Assembly: GCA_021793155.1 (NCBI GenBank)
Contig: JAJYTF010000003.1
Span: 124,001-188,000, forward strand
Length of the DNA stretch: 64,000 bases
Direction of reading: 5' to 3'
Source of the DNA: Pseudomonadota bacterium
Lineage (GTDB): Bacteria; Pseudomonadota; Alphaproteobacteria; Rhodospirillales; Magnetospirillaceae
Shown here piece by piece: positions 1 to 9,141 of this stretch. Each line of letters begins with the position of its first letter. Within the stretch, counting starts at the first letter, position 1. The translations under genes and the position numbers were made by a program. The notes below the pieces were generated by a model that saw only the letters and a list, made by a program, of their open reading frames with translations, ran no database searches and was not told the DNA's origin.

Positions 1-1508
1 GCTGCAAAATCCATCAATTGCACTTCCAGCCAGTCGCCGTAATGGCGCAATTCCATGATTACCTCCCCTTTGCCCCCGTAGGCATGGCGGAAGATGTTCT
101 GGCAGGCTTCGCCGACCGCCAGCACGACGTCTTTCGCCAGCTCCTTGGAACAGCCGGCAGCCAGGGCCGCCGCCTCGACCTTGTGTCGCGCCCCGCAAAG
201 ACATTCCGGGCAGACCTCGAATTGTTCGGCCAGGATCGGCTTAGGGCGAAGGTCCTCGGCGACCAGAAGGGTCAGGTCGTCGCGCGGCGAAACGCCCGCC
301 GGCGCCAATTCGTCGATGATGGAATGCAACCGTCGGTCGGCCGGAAGCGAGGCGAACCGGGAGATCAGTCGACAGACGCCTTCCGCCCCGACCATGCCCG
401 CGTCGCCGCGGGTCTCGGGCAAGCCATCGGTGAACAGGTAGAGTGCTCCACCGGCCAATTCGATCCGTCGCTCCGGCATCGTCTTCGCAACCAGGTCGCG
501 ATCGATGGCCAAGGGCGGCGCATCGGCCGGAAAGGCGGTGAACACGCCGTCGCGGTGCAGGATCGACGGCTCGTGCCCGGCATTGGCCAACAGCACGACG
601 CCGGTCCTGGGATCCAGCAGACCGGTCGCCATGGTGACGAACATGCCGCCGGGGGCCGCCGCCTCGCATAGCTCCCGGTTGATGGCGCCGAGCAGCAAGC
701 CCGGCCGGCGATGGGTCTTGGCCAGGCAACGGAACAGGCTGGTGGCTTTGACCATCACCAGCGAAGCGTTGATCCCCTTGCCCGAGACGTCGCCTACGGC
801 GAAGGCGATCCGGCCGTCCGCCAGCTTCAGGATGTCGAAAAAGTCACCGGAGACTTCGTGGGCCGGCCGATTGAGGCCGCTCACCGGGAAGTTGTCGGGC
901 ATGCGGCCGGGCAGCATGCTGCGCTGGATCTCGGCGGCCAGTTCCAGCTCGCGCCGCACGCGTTCCTGATCGACCATCGCCCTGGTCAACCGCGCATTGC
1001 TGATGGCCAACGCCGCCGAGGCGCCCAGGGCGCGCAGCAATTGACGGTCGCGCGGACGGAAGAAACCGTTCCCGGCCTTGTTGATCAGCTCGATGGCGCC
1101 CAGCCTTTGGTCGCGCACCGACAGGGGGGCACAGAGGATCGAGCGCGTTGTCAGGCCGCTGTGCCGGTCGACCAGGGCACCGAAATCGGGATCGTTGCGG
1201 GCGTCCTTGACGATGGCGACGGCATTCTGCCGGACCACCCGCCCGACCACCCCGTGGCCGGCCGGCAACCGCAGGCCGGTGATGTCCACAGGTCCGACAC
1301 AGGCGCGGCAGACCAATTCGCCGGTCTGCTCTTCGATGAGGAACAGACTTGCCGCCTCGGCCTCGACAAAAGCGGTGACACGCTTCAGACCGCGCTGGAG
1401 GGCTTGGCCGAGATCCCGCGAGGTTGTGAATTCGTGGCTCATCTCGGCGATGAGGTCGATTTGGCGGTGATAGCTGTTTGATCGGCGGCGAGCCGCATCC
1501 TCCGGCAT
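1..1508 (-). CDS. GAF - SpoIIE-type PP2C phosphatase - HATPase regulator (3' end outside window)
   Basis: Open on the minus strand from an ATG at 1508, just after an in-frame stop, to the window edge, so the C-terminus is missing. Residues about 20-180 form a GAF sensor domain. Residues about 205-405 are a SpoIIE/RsbU-type serine phosphatase with the metal-binding patterns VSGDFFD, VGDVSGKG and SPRDDLTLLV. The last visible part is an RsbW-like ATPase domain with the N-box GEACQNIFRHAYGG. The family dephosphorylates anti-sigma-factor antagonists or acts in partner switching, and here phosphatase and kinase modules share one cytoplasmic chain. An alternative start is the ATG at 1442. No strong ribosome site is visible. 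The sensed ligand and the target antagonist are unknown. Confidence 0.88.
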   Translation of the reverse strand, partial: MPEDAARRRSNSYHRQIDLIAEMSHEFTTSRDLGQALQRGLKRVTAFVEAEAASLFLIEEQTGELVCRACVGPVDITGLRLPAGHGVVGRVVRQNAVAIVKDARNDPDFGALVDRHSGLTTRSILCAPLSVRDQRLGAIELINKAGNGFFRPRDRQLLRALGASAALAISNARLTRAMVDQERVRRELELAAEIQRSMLPGRMPDNFPVSGLNRPAHEVSGDFFDILKLADGRIAFAVGDVSGKGINASLVMVKATSLFRCLAKTHRRPGLLLGAINRELCEAAAPGGMFVTMATGLLDPRTGVVLLANAGHEPSILHRDGVFTAFPADAPPLAIDRDLVAKTMPERRIELAGGALYLFTDGLPETRGDAGMVGAEGVCRLISRFASLPADRRLHSIIDELAPAGVSPRDDLTLLVAEDLRPKPILAEQFEVCPECLCGARHKVEAAALAAGCSKELAKDVVLAVGEACQNIFRHAYGGKGEVIMELRHYGDWLEVQLMDFA

Positions 1509-1684
1509 GGCTCAACTATGCGCCTGCCAAGACCGTCATGGTAGTCGATGAATCAAAGCGTTGTCCGCTTCGCTCTGAACGCTCTGACACCATGCCTGCG
1601 CCTCCGCCCGCGGCAGGCGCAAACGCCGCCTTGCCGGCGTTGCCAGCAATTGTCCCAGGTGCACGCAGGATGCGTGAGCATCCC

Positions 1685-1717
1685 GCAAATTCGGCTTCAG
1701 AACGAAGCGGAATTTGC
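1685..1717. repeat. Strong hairpin downstream of the TPR methyltransferase gene
   Basis: The arms 1685-1698 and 1704-1717 are 14 bp long and complementary with one mismatch around a five-base loop (agaac). It sits directly after the stop of the gene ending at 1719. It has no T-run on the minus strand, so it may be an RNA-stabilising hairpin or a dispersed palindrome rather than a classical terminator. Confidence 0.6.
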
Positions 1718-1718
1718 T

Positions 1719-3149
1719 CTAACCGGCGGGCTTGCGGGCAACGAATACGAACCCGGGAACCGCCTCGCCGTGCTCGCGGCGGACCGGCTGCTCCTCCATC
1801 AGCACGAGCGTCAGCCCGGCCTGTCCGGCGACGGCGTACAGATAGGCCGCCGAATGGGCGAAGCGGCCGGAAGCCTGCACGCAGTAGCCTTCTCCCGCAA
1901 CCGCCTCGACGGTGGCCGCGAAACACCCGCCGGGACGCAAGGCCATTGCGACGGCGGCGAAGATGGGCGCCAGGTCTCCCAGATAGATCAGCACGTCGGC
2001 AGCACTCACCAGGTCGTAGCCGCGCGGCCGCTGGAGCAGGGTCTCGGTCAGTTCGCCCACCGTCACGTTATCGTATACGCCGCGCGCCGAGGCCCGAGCC
2101 GCCATGTGACCGCTGATGTCGACTCCGTCCAGTCGACGGGCCAACGGCAGCAAGGCGACACCGGCCAAGCCGGTGCCACAACCGATGTCGATAATGTCCA
2201 GAGGACCTTCTCCGGCAATCCGGCGAACACTGTCGGCCAGAACGGCCGGCCCCGCGTAACCGAGCCGCTCCACGAGGTCCTGGTCGAAGCGCTCGGCATA
2301 TTGGTCGAACAGGGTCCGGACAAAGGCGTCAGGAGCGCGCGCCGGTACCGGCGCCGCCCCCAGCCGCGCCAAAGCGAGTGATGCGCCCAGCCCGTCAGCG
2401 GGATCCAGGCGAAGAGCCCGCGCATAGGCGTCGGCCGGCCCGGCTTCGCCGCAGCCGCCCAGCGCCTCGGCCAGTTCGAACCAGTGGACGGCCTCGGCTG
2501 GTTGCATGACGACGGCGCGGAGGGCGGAGGCGGCGGCCTCGTCCGGGCGGCCAAGGCGACGCAGCGTCGCCGCCAGGTTGGCATGGGCCTTGGCCAGGCC
2601 CGGCTGCGCGTCGACGGCCCGGGCGAAAGCCAGTGCCGCCGCCTGAGAGCGGCCGATGGTCCGCTCGGCAACACCCAGATTGTTCAGCGCCGCGGCCCAG
2701 CGAGGGCGCAAGACGGTGGCGTGGCGCAGCGGAGCAACCGCTTCGCTGGCCCGCCCCGCGCGCAGCAGCAATTCGGCCAATTCTCCCATGGCTTCCGCCG
2801 AATCCGGGGCGACGGCCACCAGGCGGCGATAATATCCTTCGGCCTCCGGATCGCGCCCCTGATTGGCTTGCGCCCGGGCCATAGCGAGAAGGGGCGGCGA
2901 CGCGTCGGGCGTCTGCTGCAGGGCTTTGGCCAAGTGCTGAGCGGCCTTGCGCCCCTCGCCTTCCGCCAGGGCGATCAGACCCAGGAGATACGCAAGCCCG
3001 GGCAAGCCCGGGCGTTGGTGTTCCAATTGGCGGGCCAGCCGCCGCGCCTCTGCCGGCCGCCCCCGCTCGAGATGTCCGAAGGCAAGGCGCAAAGCCTCGC
3101 CGAGATCAAGCGCCTTCGCCAAATTCATCTCCGTGAGGGGCGGAAGCAT
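1719..3149 (-). CDS. TPR-repeat protein with C-terminal SAM-dependent methyltransferase domain
   Basis: The N-terminal half is a run of tetratricopeptide repeats (for example AAALNNLGVAERTIGRSQAA and AKAHANLAATLRRLG). The C-terminal half is a class I methyltransferase with the SAM-binding motif IIDIGCGTGLAG and the acidic post-motif DGVDIS. TPR-methyltransferase fusions are common in alphaproteobacteria and are thought to dock a protein partner before methylation; the substrate is unknown. The start is uncertain: 3179, 3149 and 3128 are all in-frame ATGs without a convincing ribosome site. The reading frame also stays open far upstream, but there it overlaps the small gene at 3212-3424, so the longer version was rejected. 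Confidence 0.8.
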   Translation of the reverse strand: MLPPLTEMNLAKALDLGEALRLAFGHLERGRPAEARRLARQLEHQRPGLPGLAYLLGLIALAEGEGRKAAQHLAKALQQTPDASPPLLAMARAQANQGRDPEAEGYYRRLVAVAPDSAEAMGELAELLLRAGRASEAVAPLRHATVLRPRWAAALNNLGVAERTIGRSQAAALAFARAVDAQPGLAKAHANLAATLRRLGRPDEAAASALRAVVMQPAEAVHWFELAEALGGCGEAGPADAYARALRLDPADGLGASLALARLGAAPVPARAPDAFVRTLFDQYAERFDQDLVERLGYAGPAVLADSVRRIAGEGPLDIIDIGCGTGLAGVALLPLARRLDGVDISGHMAARASARGVYDNVTVGELTETLLQRPRGYDLVSAADVLIYLGDLAPIFAAVAMALRPGGCFAATVEAVAGEGYCVQASGRFAHSAAYLYAVAGQAGLTLVLMEEQPVRREHGEAVPGFVFVARKPAG

Positions 3150-3211
3150 CGAGACGCCGCCGATGGCGCCTCGAAGCATGGTATTCCCGAGAGGTGTATT
3201 TCCGCGCCCTG

Positions 3212-3424
3212 TTAGGGCAATTTCCCTGGGGGCTGGTCCGGATGCGTCTCCTGATTCTGGTGCGGTTGTCCGGTCCGGGTTACCGCCGTGAAGGCCGGTG
3301 GATCGCTGGCCGGAAAGCTGTCGGCCGAACTGATGTCCACATCCTCGTCGGGAGCCGGCCCGGCCTGCTTGGGCTGGGCGTCCGGCTCCCCGCCGCTCTT
3401 GCCGCGAATCCTCGTTGCCATCAT
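3212..3424 (-). CDS. Small SADSFPASDPP-motif protein
   Basis: A 70-residue hydrophilic protein with the core DISSADSFPASDPPAF. This motif is recurrent in short uncharacterised proteobacterial proteins. The ATG at 3424 follows AAGGAAGC, a good ribosome site at normal distance. It has no membrane segment or signal peptide and is likely disordered. It lies between prfC (upstream) and the TPR methyltransferase (downstream) on the same strand. Function is unknown. Confidence 0.7.
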   Translation of the reverse strand: MMATRIRGKSGGEPDAQPKQAGPAPDEDVDISSADSFPASDPPAFTAVTRTGQPHQNQETHPDQPPGKLP

Positions 3425-3490
3425 GCTTCCTTTCCATGCCCGTGCCGCAGATGTGGTCGGGCGGGGCGGATCAGGCAATCCCGCAACGGG

Positions 3491-5074
3491 CTAATGTTGT
3501 TCGCGGGTCGCCGAGAAGCGCAGATCGGGAAAGTCCTGCTGGGCGCGCCCCAGCGTCCAGGCATTGCGGGCGAGAAAGACCAGCCCACCGTCACGGTCCT
3601 CGGCGATGGCCGAAGGATTGGCGTCGACGAACTTCTTGACCAGCAGCTTGTCCTCGCTGCCGATCCAGCGGGCCGTCTCGAACGGTGCCTCCTCGAAGCC
3701 GGCCTTGAGGTTGTATTCGCTCTCGATGCGGTTGGCCAGGACCTCGAACTGTAATTGACCGACCACGCCGACGATCCAGGCGGCTCCACTGAGCGGTTTG
3801 AACAACTGGCTCACACCTTCTTCCGCCAGGTCCTCCAATGCCTTCCTCAGCTGCTTGGCCTTCATCGGATCGTCCAGGCGGATTCGGCGCAGCACTTCCG
3901 GGGCGAAGCTGGGAATGCCGGTGAAGCGCAGGTCCTCACCTTCCGAGAGGGTATCGCCGATGCGCAATGCGCCGTGATTGGGAATGCCCAGGATGTCGCC
4001 GGGGAACGCCTCTTCGGCCAATTCGCGGTCGCGCGCCAGGAAGAAGACGGGATTGACCACGGCCATCATTTTCCCGGAACGCACATGCTTAAGCTTCATG
4101 CCACGCCGGAACCGCCCGGAACACAGCCGGAAAAAGGCGATTCGATCGCGATGGTTGGGGTCCATGTTAGCCTGGACCTTGAACACGAAACCGCTGACTT
4201 TCTCTTCCAGGGGATCGACCTGGCGAGGTTCGGCCGGTTGAGTCCTGGGCGAGGGCGCCATGCGGCCGATACCGTTCAGCAGTTCACGGACGCCGAAATT
4301 GCGCAACGCCGAACCGAAGAACACCGGGCTCAAATGGCCGGCGCGATAGGATTCGAGGTCGAACGGTGGGCAGGCGCCGCGCACCAGTTCCACCTCTTCC
4401 CGCAATCGGGCCGCCGCCTCGGCTCCGACCAGACCGTCCAGCCTGGGATCGTCGAGCGGCATATCGATGCCTTCTGGCAGATGGTCGCCGCGTGCCTGCT
4501 CGAACAGCAGCACCTGGTCGGCGGTCAGGTCGTACACCCCTTTCAGGTCGCGCCCCATGCCGATCGGCCAGGTGACCGGCGTGACGTCGAGGGCCAGCGT
4601 CTTTTCGATCTCGTCCAAAAGGTCGAAAGGCTCACGCCCCTCACGGTCGACTTTGTTGACGAATGTGATGATCGGCACATCCCGAAGACGACAAACCTCG
4701 AATAATTTTCGCGTTTGTGTTTCGATACCCTTGGCGGCGTCGAGCACCATCACGGCCGAGTCCACCGCCGTCAAGGTGCGGTAGGTGTCTTCGCTGAAGT
4801 CCTCATGGCCAGGCGTATCGAGAAGGTTGAACGACAGGCCGCCATGCTCGAACGACATGACCGACGCGGTCACCGAGATGCCGCGTTCGCGTTCGATGGC
4901 CATCCAGTCGGAGCGCGCACGGCGCTGCTCGCCGCGGGCACGAACCGCACCGGCCATCTGAATCGCGCCGCCGAACAGCAGCAGCTTTTCGGTCAGCGTG
5001 GTCTTGCCGGCGTCGGGGTGAGAGATGATGGCGAATGTGCGCCGCCGGGAGACGGCGTCGGAAATGAGAGTCAT
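3491..5074 (-). CDS. prfC: Peptide chain release factor 3
   Basis: A 527-residue translational GTPase of full family length. The G1 motif HPDAGKTT, the G3 motif DTPGHEDFSEDTYR and the G4 motif NKVD are intact, as is the switch sequence ERERGISVTASVM. RF3 removes RF1 and RF2 from the ribosome after termination. The C-terminal part (VVGVVGQLQFEVLANRIESE) is the typical RF3 domain. It starts at the ATG at 5074 and is divergent from the histidine kinase gene at 5290, with about 215 bp between them for both promoters. Confidence 0.97.
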   Translation of the reverse strand: MTLISDAVSRRRTFAIISHPDAGKTTLTEKLLLFGGAIQMAGAVRARGEQRRARSDWMAIERERGISVTASVMSFEHGGLSFNLLDTPGHEDFSEDTYRTLTAVDSAVMVLDAAKGIETQTRKLFEVCRLRDVPIITFVNKVDREGREPFDLLDEIEKTLALDVTPVTWPIGMGRDLKGVYDLTADQVLLFEQARGDHLPEGIDMPLDDPRLDGLVGAEAAARLREEVELVRGACPPFDLESYRAGHLSPVFFGSALRNFGVRELLNGIGRMAPSPRTQPAEPRQVDPLEEKVSGFVFKVQANMDPNHRDRIAFFRLCSGRFRRGMKLKHVRSGKMMAVVNPVFFLARDRELAEEAFPGDILGIPNHGALRIGDTLSEGEDLRFTGIPSFAPEVLRRIRLDDPMKAKQLRKALEDLAEEGVSQLFKPLSGAAWIVGVVGQLQFEVLANRIESEYNLKAGFEEAPFETARWIGSEDKLLVKKFVDANPSAIAEDRDGGLVFLARNAWTLGRAQQDFPDLRFSATREQH

Positions 5075-5289
5075 GGCGGGGTTTTCGCGATTCGGCGCGA
5101 AAAATGCAAGCGATCTTTACGCGCGGCGCCCCCTCCGCGGTGGATGGCCCGGCGCCAGAGGGCAATCACTTTCACGCGATTGCGGGACCAAGCGCCGCGG
5201 AGCATCGACAAGGCGGTTCATAGCCTGATGAAATCTGTGTATTTTCGATATAGTCATCGGCCGGAAATTCATCCATTAGGAACGATTCT

Positions 5290-6495
5290 TTGAGCAGCGA
5301 GCTTATCGTCGTCGCCGATCCGAACGGAACATCACAGGTCTGCGCCCCGGCCGAAGCCGAGCGGCGGGTCGCCGACCTGGCCGAGATCTGCGGCCAATGG
5401 ATGTGGGAGACCGACGCTGACGGACGTCTGACCTACGTCTCGACGCTGCCGGGCAGCCTGGCCGACCTGACCACCCGCCCGATCCTCGGCCGCTCCTGGG
5501 CGGAACTGGTCGAACCGTTCGCCGCGGCCGGCGACGGTTGGCTCCGTTGCGAAACGGAAATGGCCGCCCGCCGACCGTTCGAGGCGGTTCGATGCCGTCT
5601 CGACGGCATTGGCGAAGGCCCGCGCCATCTTCGGTTGAGCGGGCGGCCGATGGTCGACCAGGCGGGAAAATTCCTCGGCTACCGCGGCGTTGCCGCCGAT
5701 GTCAGCCGGGCGGCCGAAAACAGGCTGCGGGCCGCCGACGCCCGGCGTCAGGCCATGGAGATCCTGCGCAAAACCTGCGAGACCGCAATTCTCGCCGACG
5801 AGAGCAAGACCAGGTTCCTGGCCGCCGCCAGCCACGATTTGCGCCAGCCGCTGCAGGCCCTTGGCCTGTTCGTCGCGGCGCTGGCGCACAAACCCCTGGA
5901 AGACGACCTGCGACAGATCGTCGATCGGATTCAAGCCTCCCTCGCAGCACTCGAACATCTTCTCGAAACCATTCTCGACATCTCTCGCTTCGATGCCGGA
6001 GCGGTCGAAACCCGATCGACCAGTTTTCCCCTGCAGCGGCTATTCGCCCGACTGGCGGCCGAATTCGAACCGGTTGCCGAGGACAAGGGCCTGGCCATGC
6101 GCTTCGTCCCTACCAGCCACATAGTGGTGAGCGACCCCATGCTGCTGGAACGGATCCTGCGCAACCTGGTCTCCAACGCGGTCCGTTACACTGGCCGGGG
6201 CGGAGTGGTCGTGGGATGCCGACGCCGCGGGGACAGCCTCAGGGTAGAGGTGTGGGACAGCGGTCCTGGCATAGCGCCCGCCGAGCAGCGAGAGATTTTC
6301 CGCGAATTCCATCAGTTGAATGACGCGCTGCGCGGGCCCCGGCAGGGCAGCGGCCTGGGGCTGGCCATCGTCGACCGGCTGGCCGACCTGCTCGGCCATC
6401 AGATCGACCTGCACTCGATCCCCGGCAAAGGTTCGGTGTTCGCCGTAGTCGTGCCCCTGGCCGAAGCGGTGCAGCCGGTTTCCGATTCAACCTGA
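5290..6495 (+). CDS. Cytoplasmic PAS-domain sensor histidine kinase
   Basis: A 401-residue soluble kinase with a TTG start preceded by AGGA nine bases upstream. Residues about 33-140 resemble a PAS domain (GQWMWETDADGRLTYVS). The HisKA dimerisation helix carries the phospho-acceptor in AAASHDLRQPLQAL (His182). The ATPase domain has the N-box ILRNLVSNAVRYT, the G1 box DSGPGI and the G2 box GSGLGLAIVD. There is no membrane segment. This ASHDLRQPLQAL class often ends in a receiver domain, which is absent here. A LuxR-type regulator follows at 6843 and an orphan receiver lies at 12986-13468, so either could be its partner. Confidence 0.93.
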   Translation: MSSELIVVADPNGTSQVCAPAEAERRVADLAEICGQWMWETDADGRLTYVSTLPGSLADLTTRPILGRSWAELVEPFAAAGDGWLRCETEMAARRPFEAVRCRLDGIGEGPRHLRLSGRPMVDQAGKFLGYRGVAADVSRAAENRLRAADARRQAMEILRKTCETAILADESKTRFLAAASHDLRQPLQALGLFVAALAHKPLEDDLRQIVDRIQASLAALEHLLETILDISRFDAGAVETRSTSFPLQRLFARLAAEFEPVAEDKGLAMRFVPTSHIVVSDPMLLERILRNLVSNAVRYTGRGGVVVGCRRRGDSLRVEVWDSGPGIAPAEQREIFREFHQLNDALRGPRQGSGLGLAIVDRLADLLGHQIDLHSIPGKGSVFAVVVPLAEAVQPVSDST

Positions 6496-6842
6496 TGGCC
6501 TATGCGGCGGCCGCCATTCCGGGCATGGCTCGGACGATCCGAAGGTGCTTGGCGGTAGGACAAAGATCCCACCAAGACGATATGCCTACCAAGAGAGTAA
6601 ATGTCAGGGATAAGCAGGTCTGTCGGCCGCATCCAACCAAAGTATATAGTATCGTCATATGACGTTTGTTCAGTCTGGCCGGCCGCGCCAAGAGCATATT
6701 GCATTCCATTCCAAGTCGCATATTTTCGGCTATACAAAAACCGGTTCGCGTTCATACGGGGGACACGATATCCTCCTCTGGTGAGGTTGAAATGGCCGAA
6801 TTGACGAAAGGATGGGGCACCGTGGAAGCTGGGGAAAAGATC
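6496..6842 (+). promoter_or_regulatory. Intergenic region upstream of the LuxR-type regulator, with a 12-bp palindrome
   Basis: This gap is AT-richer than its surroundings from about 6585 to 6740. It contains the perfect palindrome CGTCATATGACG at 6653-6664, a plausible operator. The reading frame of the regulator stays open upstream, but the translated sequence before 6792 does not look like protein. No other gene is visible. Confidence 0.35.
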
Positions 6843-7517
6843 ATGAAAATCTTGATCGCCGACGACCATGAGTTGTTCCGCGACGGGTTGCGCCATGTGC
6901 TAACCCAACTCGACGCCGGCGTTGCCGTGGTCGAGGCCAGCGATTATCCGCAAGCCCTCGCCCTGGCAGAGGCCGAGCCCGCCATCAGCATCGTTCTCCT
7001 GGACCTGGGGATGCCCGGCATGCCATGGGGGGAAGGGCTGCAGGCGCTGCGCCAGAAGCTGCCGAGCGACGTTCCCATCATCGTCCTGTCAGCCTCCGAC
7101 GACCGCCGTCACGTTCTGCAGGCAGTCAACTTGGGCGCAGCCGGGTTCATCCCCAAGACGTCGAGCAGCAGGGTCATGCTGAGCGCCCTTAAATTGGTGC
7201 TGTCCGGCGGGGTTTACCTGCCACCGGCTCTCCTCGACCAGGGGGCCGAGCACGGCTATCCCGACAGCGCCGGCGGCAATGCGCAAGACAGTGCGGCCTC
7301 GTTCCTGACTCCCCGGCAGCGGGAAGTTCTGACGCTTCTGGGGCAGGGCAAGTCGAACAAGGAGATCGCCCGCGTGCTGCAACTGGCCGAGGGAACCGTC
7401 AAACTCCATGTCACGGCCATCCTCAAGGCGCTCAACGTCAACAACCGCACCCGTGCCGTCGTGGCGGCATCGCAACTGGGACTGACCAACACCGACACCG
7501 CTTCGGTGGGGCGCTAG
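6843..7517 (+). CDS. NarL/LuxR-family response regulator
   Basis: The receiver domain has the acidic pair in LIADDHE, the phospho-acceptor Asp54 in LLDLGMPGM and the conserved Lys105 in FIPKTSSS. The C-terminal part is a LuxR-type helix-turn-helix (FLTPRQREVLTLLGQGKSNK through EGTVKLHV). The start at 6843 puts the receiver core at the N-terminus and follows GGGGAAAAG. An ATG at 6792 preceded by GAGG would add 17 residues and cannot be excluded. It lies in the same direction as the kinase at 5290, 347 bp away, suggesting a two-component pair that is probably transcribed separately. Confidence 0.93.
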   Translation: MKILIADDHELFRDGLRHVLTQLDAGVAVVEASDYPQALALAEAEPAISIVLLDLGMPGMPWGEGLQALRQKLPSDVPIIVLSASDDRRHVLQAVNLGAAGFIPKTSSSRVMLSALKLVLSGGVYLPPALLDQGAEHGYPDSAGGNAQDSAASFLTPRQREVLTLLGQGKSNKEIARVLQLAEGTVKLHVTAILKALNVNNRTRAVVAASQLGLTNTDTASVGR

Positions 7518-7520
7518 TGA

Positions 7521-7564
7521 TGAAAATCCGACGGATGGTACCGCCACCAGCCGTCGAATTTTCA
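7521..7564 (+). terminator. Hairpin after the LuxR-type regulator gene
   Basis: The arms 7521-7534 (TGAAAATCCGACGG) and 7551-7564 are complementary over 14 bp with one mismatch. They are separated by 16 bases and lie four bases past the stop codon. A short T-run lies within the 3' arm. Likely a transcription terminator. Confidence 0.5.
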
Positions 7565-7753
7565 CCACAATTCAATTGGTTGGTGGGCCGCCTGATCCAG
7601 GCGCTTGGGGACCAAGCGTCTGGGGCGGACCACTAGTGCAGTGACTCAATCAAAAGGTTCACTGGACTAGATTTGCCATAGTCTCTCGCCGGGTGGGGCC
7701 ATCCGGCGAGGGGCAAAAACTAAGGCGGTCCACCAGTTCATTGAATTGTGGTG
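7563..7753. mobile_element. Small non-autonomous element with long terminal inverted repeats (MITE-like)
   Basis: The outer 14 bp CACCACAATTCAAT (7563-7576) returns as its exact complement at 7740-7753. After four unlike bases both ends continue as TGGTGG, one variable base, then CCGCCT, giving imperfect inverted repeats of about 31 bp around roughly 130 bp of non-coding DNA. No transposase is encoded. The interior contains the dispersed repeat at 7635-7725. No clear target-site duplication is seen. A related solo end lies near 9591-9617. Confidence 0.6.
7635..7725 (+). repeat. Dispersed hairpin repeat, copy A (truncated hairpin)
   Basis: This stretch is a near copy, in inverted orientation, of 57452-57553. 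Both share GTGCAGTGACTCAATCAAAA and the stem core CTCGCCGGG followed by GGGGCCATCCGG. Copy A lacks about 10 bases of the 3' stem, so its hairpin is degraded while copy B keeps a perfect one. Confidence 0.75.
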
Positions 7754-7799
7754 ACATCGGAGCGCTGCGGGCAGGATGGCCGCGCACCCGCTTAAGGCG

Positions 7800-8429
7800 T
7801 CACTCGGTTGGAAGATCGAGGAGCGGCGGCAGCGGCGCGCCTCGCGGACCGACCGCGCGTTTTCGTTGCCGCTCACGCGGGCCGCGTTCGGGCAACCCTC
7901 CCTCGGCGGGATGTTCGCCACGCGGCGCTCCATGGCGCGGCAGGCGGACGTCGCCATCCATAAGCCGCCGCAGCCGGCGGCGTGCCCGCGACAGACGCGA
8001 TTTGACGGTGCCCATGGGAACGCCGAGAGTCTGGGCAGCGTCCTCGTATTGCATTCCTTCCAGTCCGACCAGCAAAACCACCTGCTGCTCCTGCTCCGGC
8101 AGATCGTCAAAAGCCCGCGCCAGATCCTTCAAGGTCATGCTGTGGAACTGACGGGCGGGGCAGGAAACGAGTGAATGCTCCTCCATCAACGGCACGACGG
8201 TGGCAGAACCGCCGTGACGAAGATACTGGTTGATGTAGAGATTGTGCAGGATGGTGAAAAGCCAGGCGCGAAGATTGGTCCCCTGCTGCCATAAATGCTC
8301 TCGCGAGATCGCCCTCTCCAGACAGTCCTGCACGAGATCTTCTGCGTGGACAGCATCGCGGACCAATACTCGAGCATAGCGGCGCAGGTTAGGAATATGT
8401 TCTGACACCATGTAGGCGAATTCCGTCAT
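7800..8429 (-). CDS. ECF-type RNA polymerase sigma factor
   Basis: Region 2 is recognisable in RRYARVLVRDAVHAEDLVQD and LRAWLFTILHNLYINQ. Region 4 is recognisable in LPEQEQQVVLLVGLEGMQYE and VPMGTVKSRLSRARRRL. The Arg/Pro-rich tail after region 4 is unusual for the family. The start is placed at 8429 because family members begin with an MTEFA-like sequence and the preceding bases GGTGGTGGAG could act as a ribosome site. ATGs at 8444 and 8480 are alternatives. No anti-sigma gene adjoins it. The hemerythrin gene lies upstream on the same strand. The regulon is unknown. Confidence 0.9.
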   Translation of the reverse strand: MTEFAYMVSEHIPNLRRYARVLVRDAVHAEDLVQDCLERAISREHLWQQGTNLRAWLFTILHNLYINQYLRHGGSATVVPLMEEHSLVSCPARQFHSMTLKDLARAFDDLPEQEQQVVLLVGLEGMQYEDAAQTLGVPMGTVKSRLSRARRRLRRLMDGDVRLPRHGAPRGEHPAEGGLPERGPRERQRKRAVGPRGAPLPPLLDLPTE

Positions 8430-8688
8430 CTCCACCACCTTCATATCGGGAGCATTGTGGACTTTCGTCGAAGCGGACATTCGTGATCTGTACTGTGGAT
8501 AGTCCAGTCCTGGACCCGTCGGATATGTCGAGAGGTGTGTCCTGCCGGGAGGGAACTGAAGATGGGCTCAAGGGGTATCCCGCTGGGGCGCGAAATCCAC
8601 CCCTGCCGTGGCGTTCTCCCTCGCCTGTTGCGGCGGGCGGCCCGCTTGATCTGCACCGCGCGCCAAGGAGCGCTTGGAACGGCCCACT

Positions 8689-9141
8689 TCAATGGGCGGT
8701 CCGTCGTTTCTCCTCGTCCTCGACCTCTTTGACCTGCTCGCCGAGCGGATCGAACTGATCGTTTGGCAGCAGCTGTCGCGCCTTCGGGAAGACTTCCGCC
8801 TCCTCCTCGTGGATATGGTGCTCGAACATCTGGTCGAGATCGGTCACCGCGCTCATCCACTCCTCGGTCTCGACGGGCATCGCCTCGATCCGGTTCAGCA
8901 GCGTCTCGACCTGGCGATGCTCGTTGATTCCCCCTTCGATGATGTCGTGGGTTGGCGGCTTGTCTACCAGCTTAGGATAGAATGCCTTTTCTTCGGCGTG
9001 GCTGTGGGCAAGCAGTTCCCGCTTCAACTCGTAGAAGAGTTCCTGGCGAGCCAGCTTTTGCCCCCCCTGCGTCTTCGCCAGTTCGGAAAAGATCCGGCGC
9101 ACTCTTTCATGATCTTGCCGGAGCAGATCAAAGACGTTCAT
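8689..9141 (-). CDS. Hemerythrin HHE-domain protein
   Basis: A 150-residue helical protein with spaced His/Glu ligands of the HHE cation-binding fold: LLRQDHERVRRIF, LLAHSHAEEKAFYP, INEHRQVE and FEHHIHEEEAEVFP. Such proteins bind a di-iron centre and act in oxygen, nitric oxide or iron handling. The ATG at 9141 follows GGGAG at the right distance; a longer start at 9177 lacks one. About 65 bp upstream, GGAAC (complement of 9207-9211) followed 17 bases later by TGTT resembles the general-stress (EcfG) promoter, which is only suggestive. It lies upstream of the ECF sigma gene on the same strand. Confidence 0.9.
   Translation of the reverse strand: MNVFDLLRQDHERVRRIFSELAKTQGGQKLARQELFYELKRELLAHSHAEEKAFYPKLVDKPPTHDIIEGGINEHRQVETLLNRIEAMPVETEEWMSAVTDLDQMFEHHIHEEEAEVFPKARQLLPNDQFDPLGEQVKEVEDEEKRRTAH

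Noticed and set aside
241-1515. Several shorter minus- and plus-strand frames at the left edge
   Set aside because: They are out of frame with the GAF-phosphatase-ATPase protein, whose domains read cleanly in one frame to the edge.
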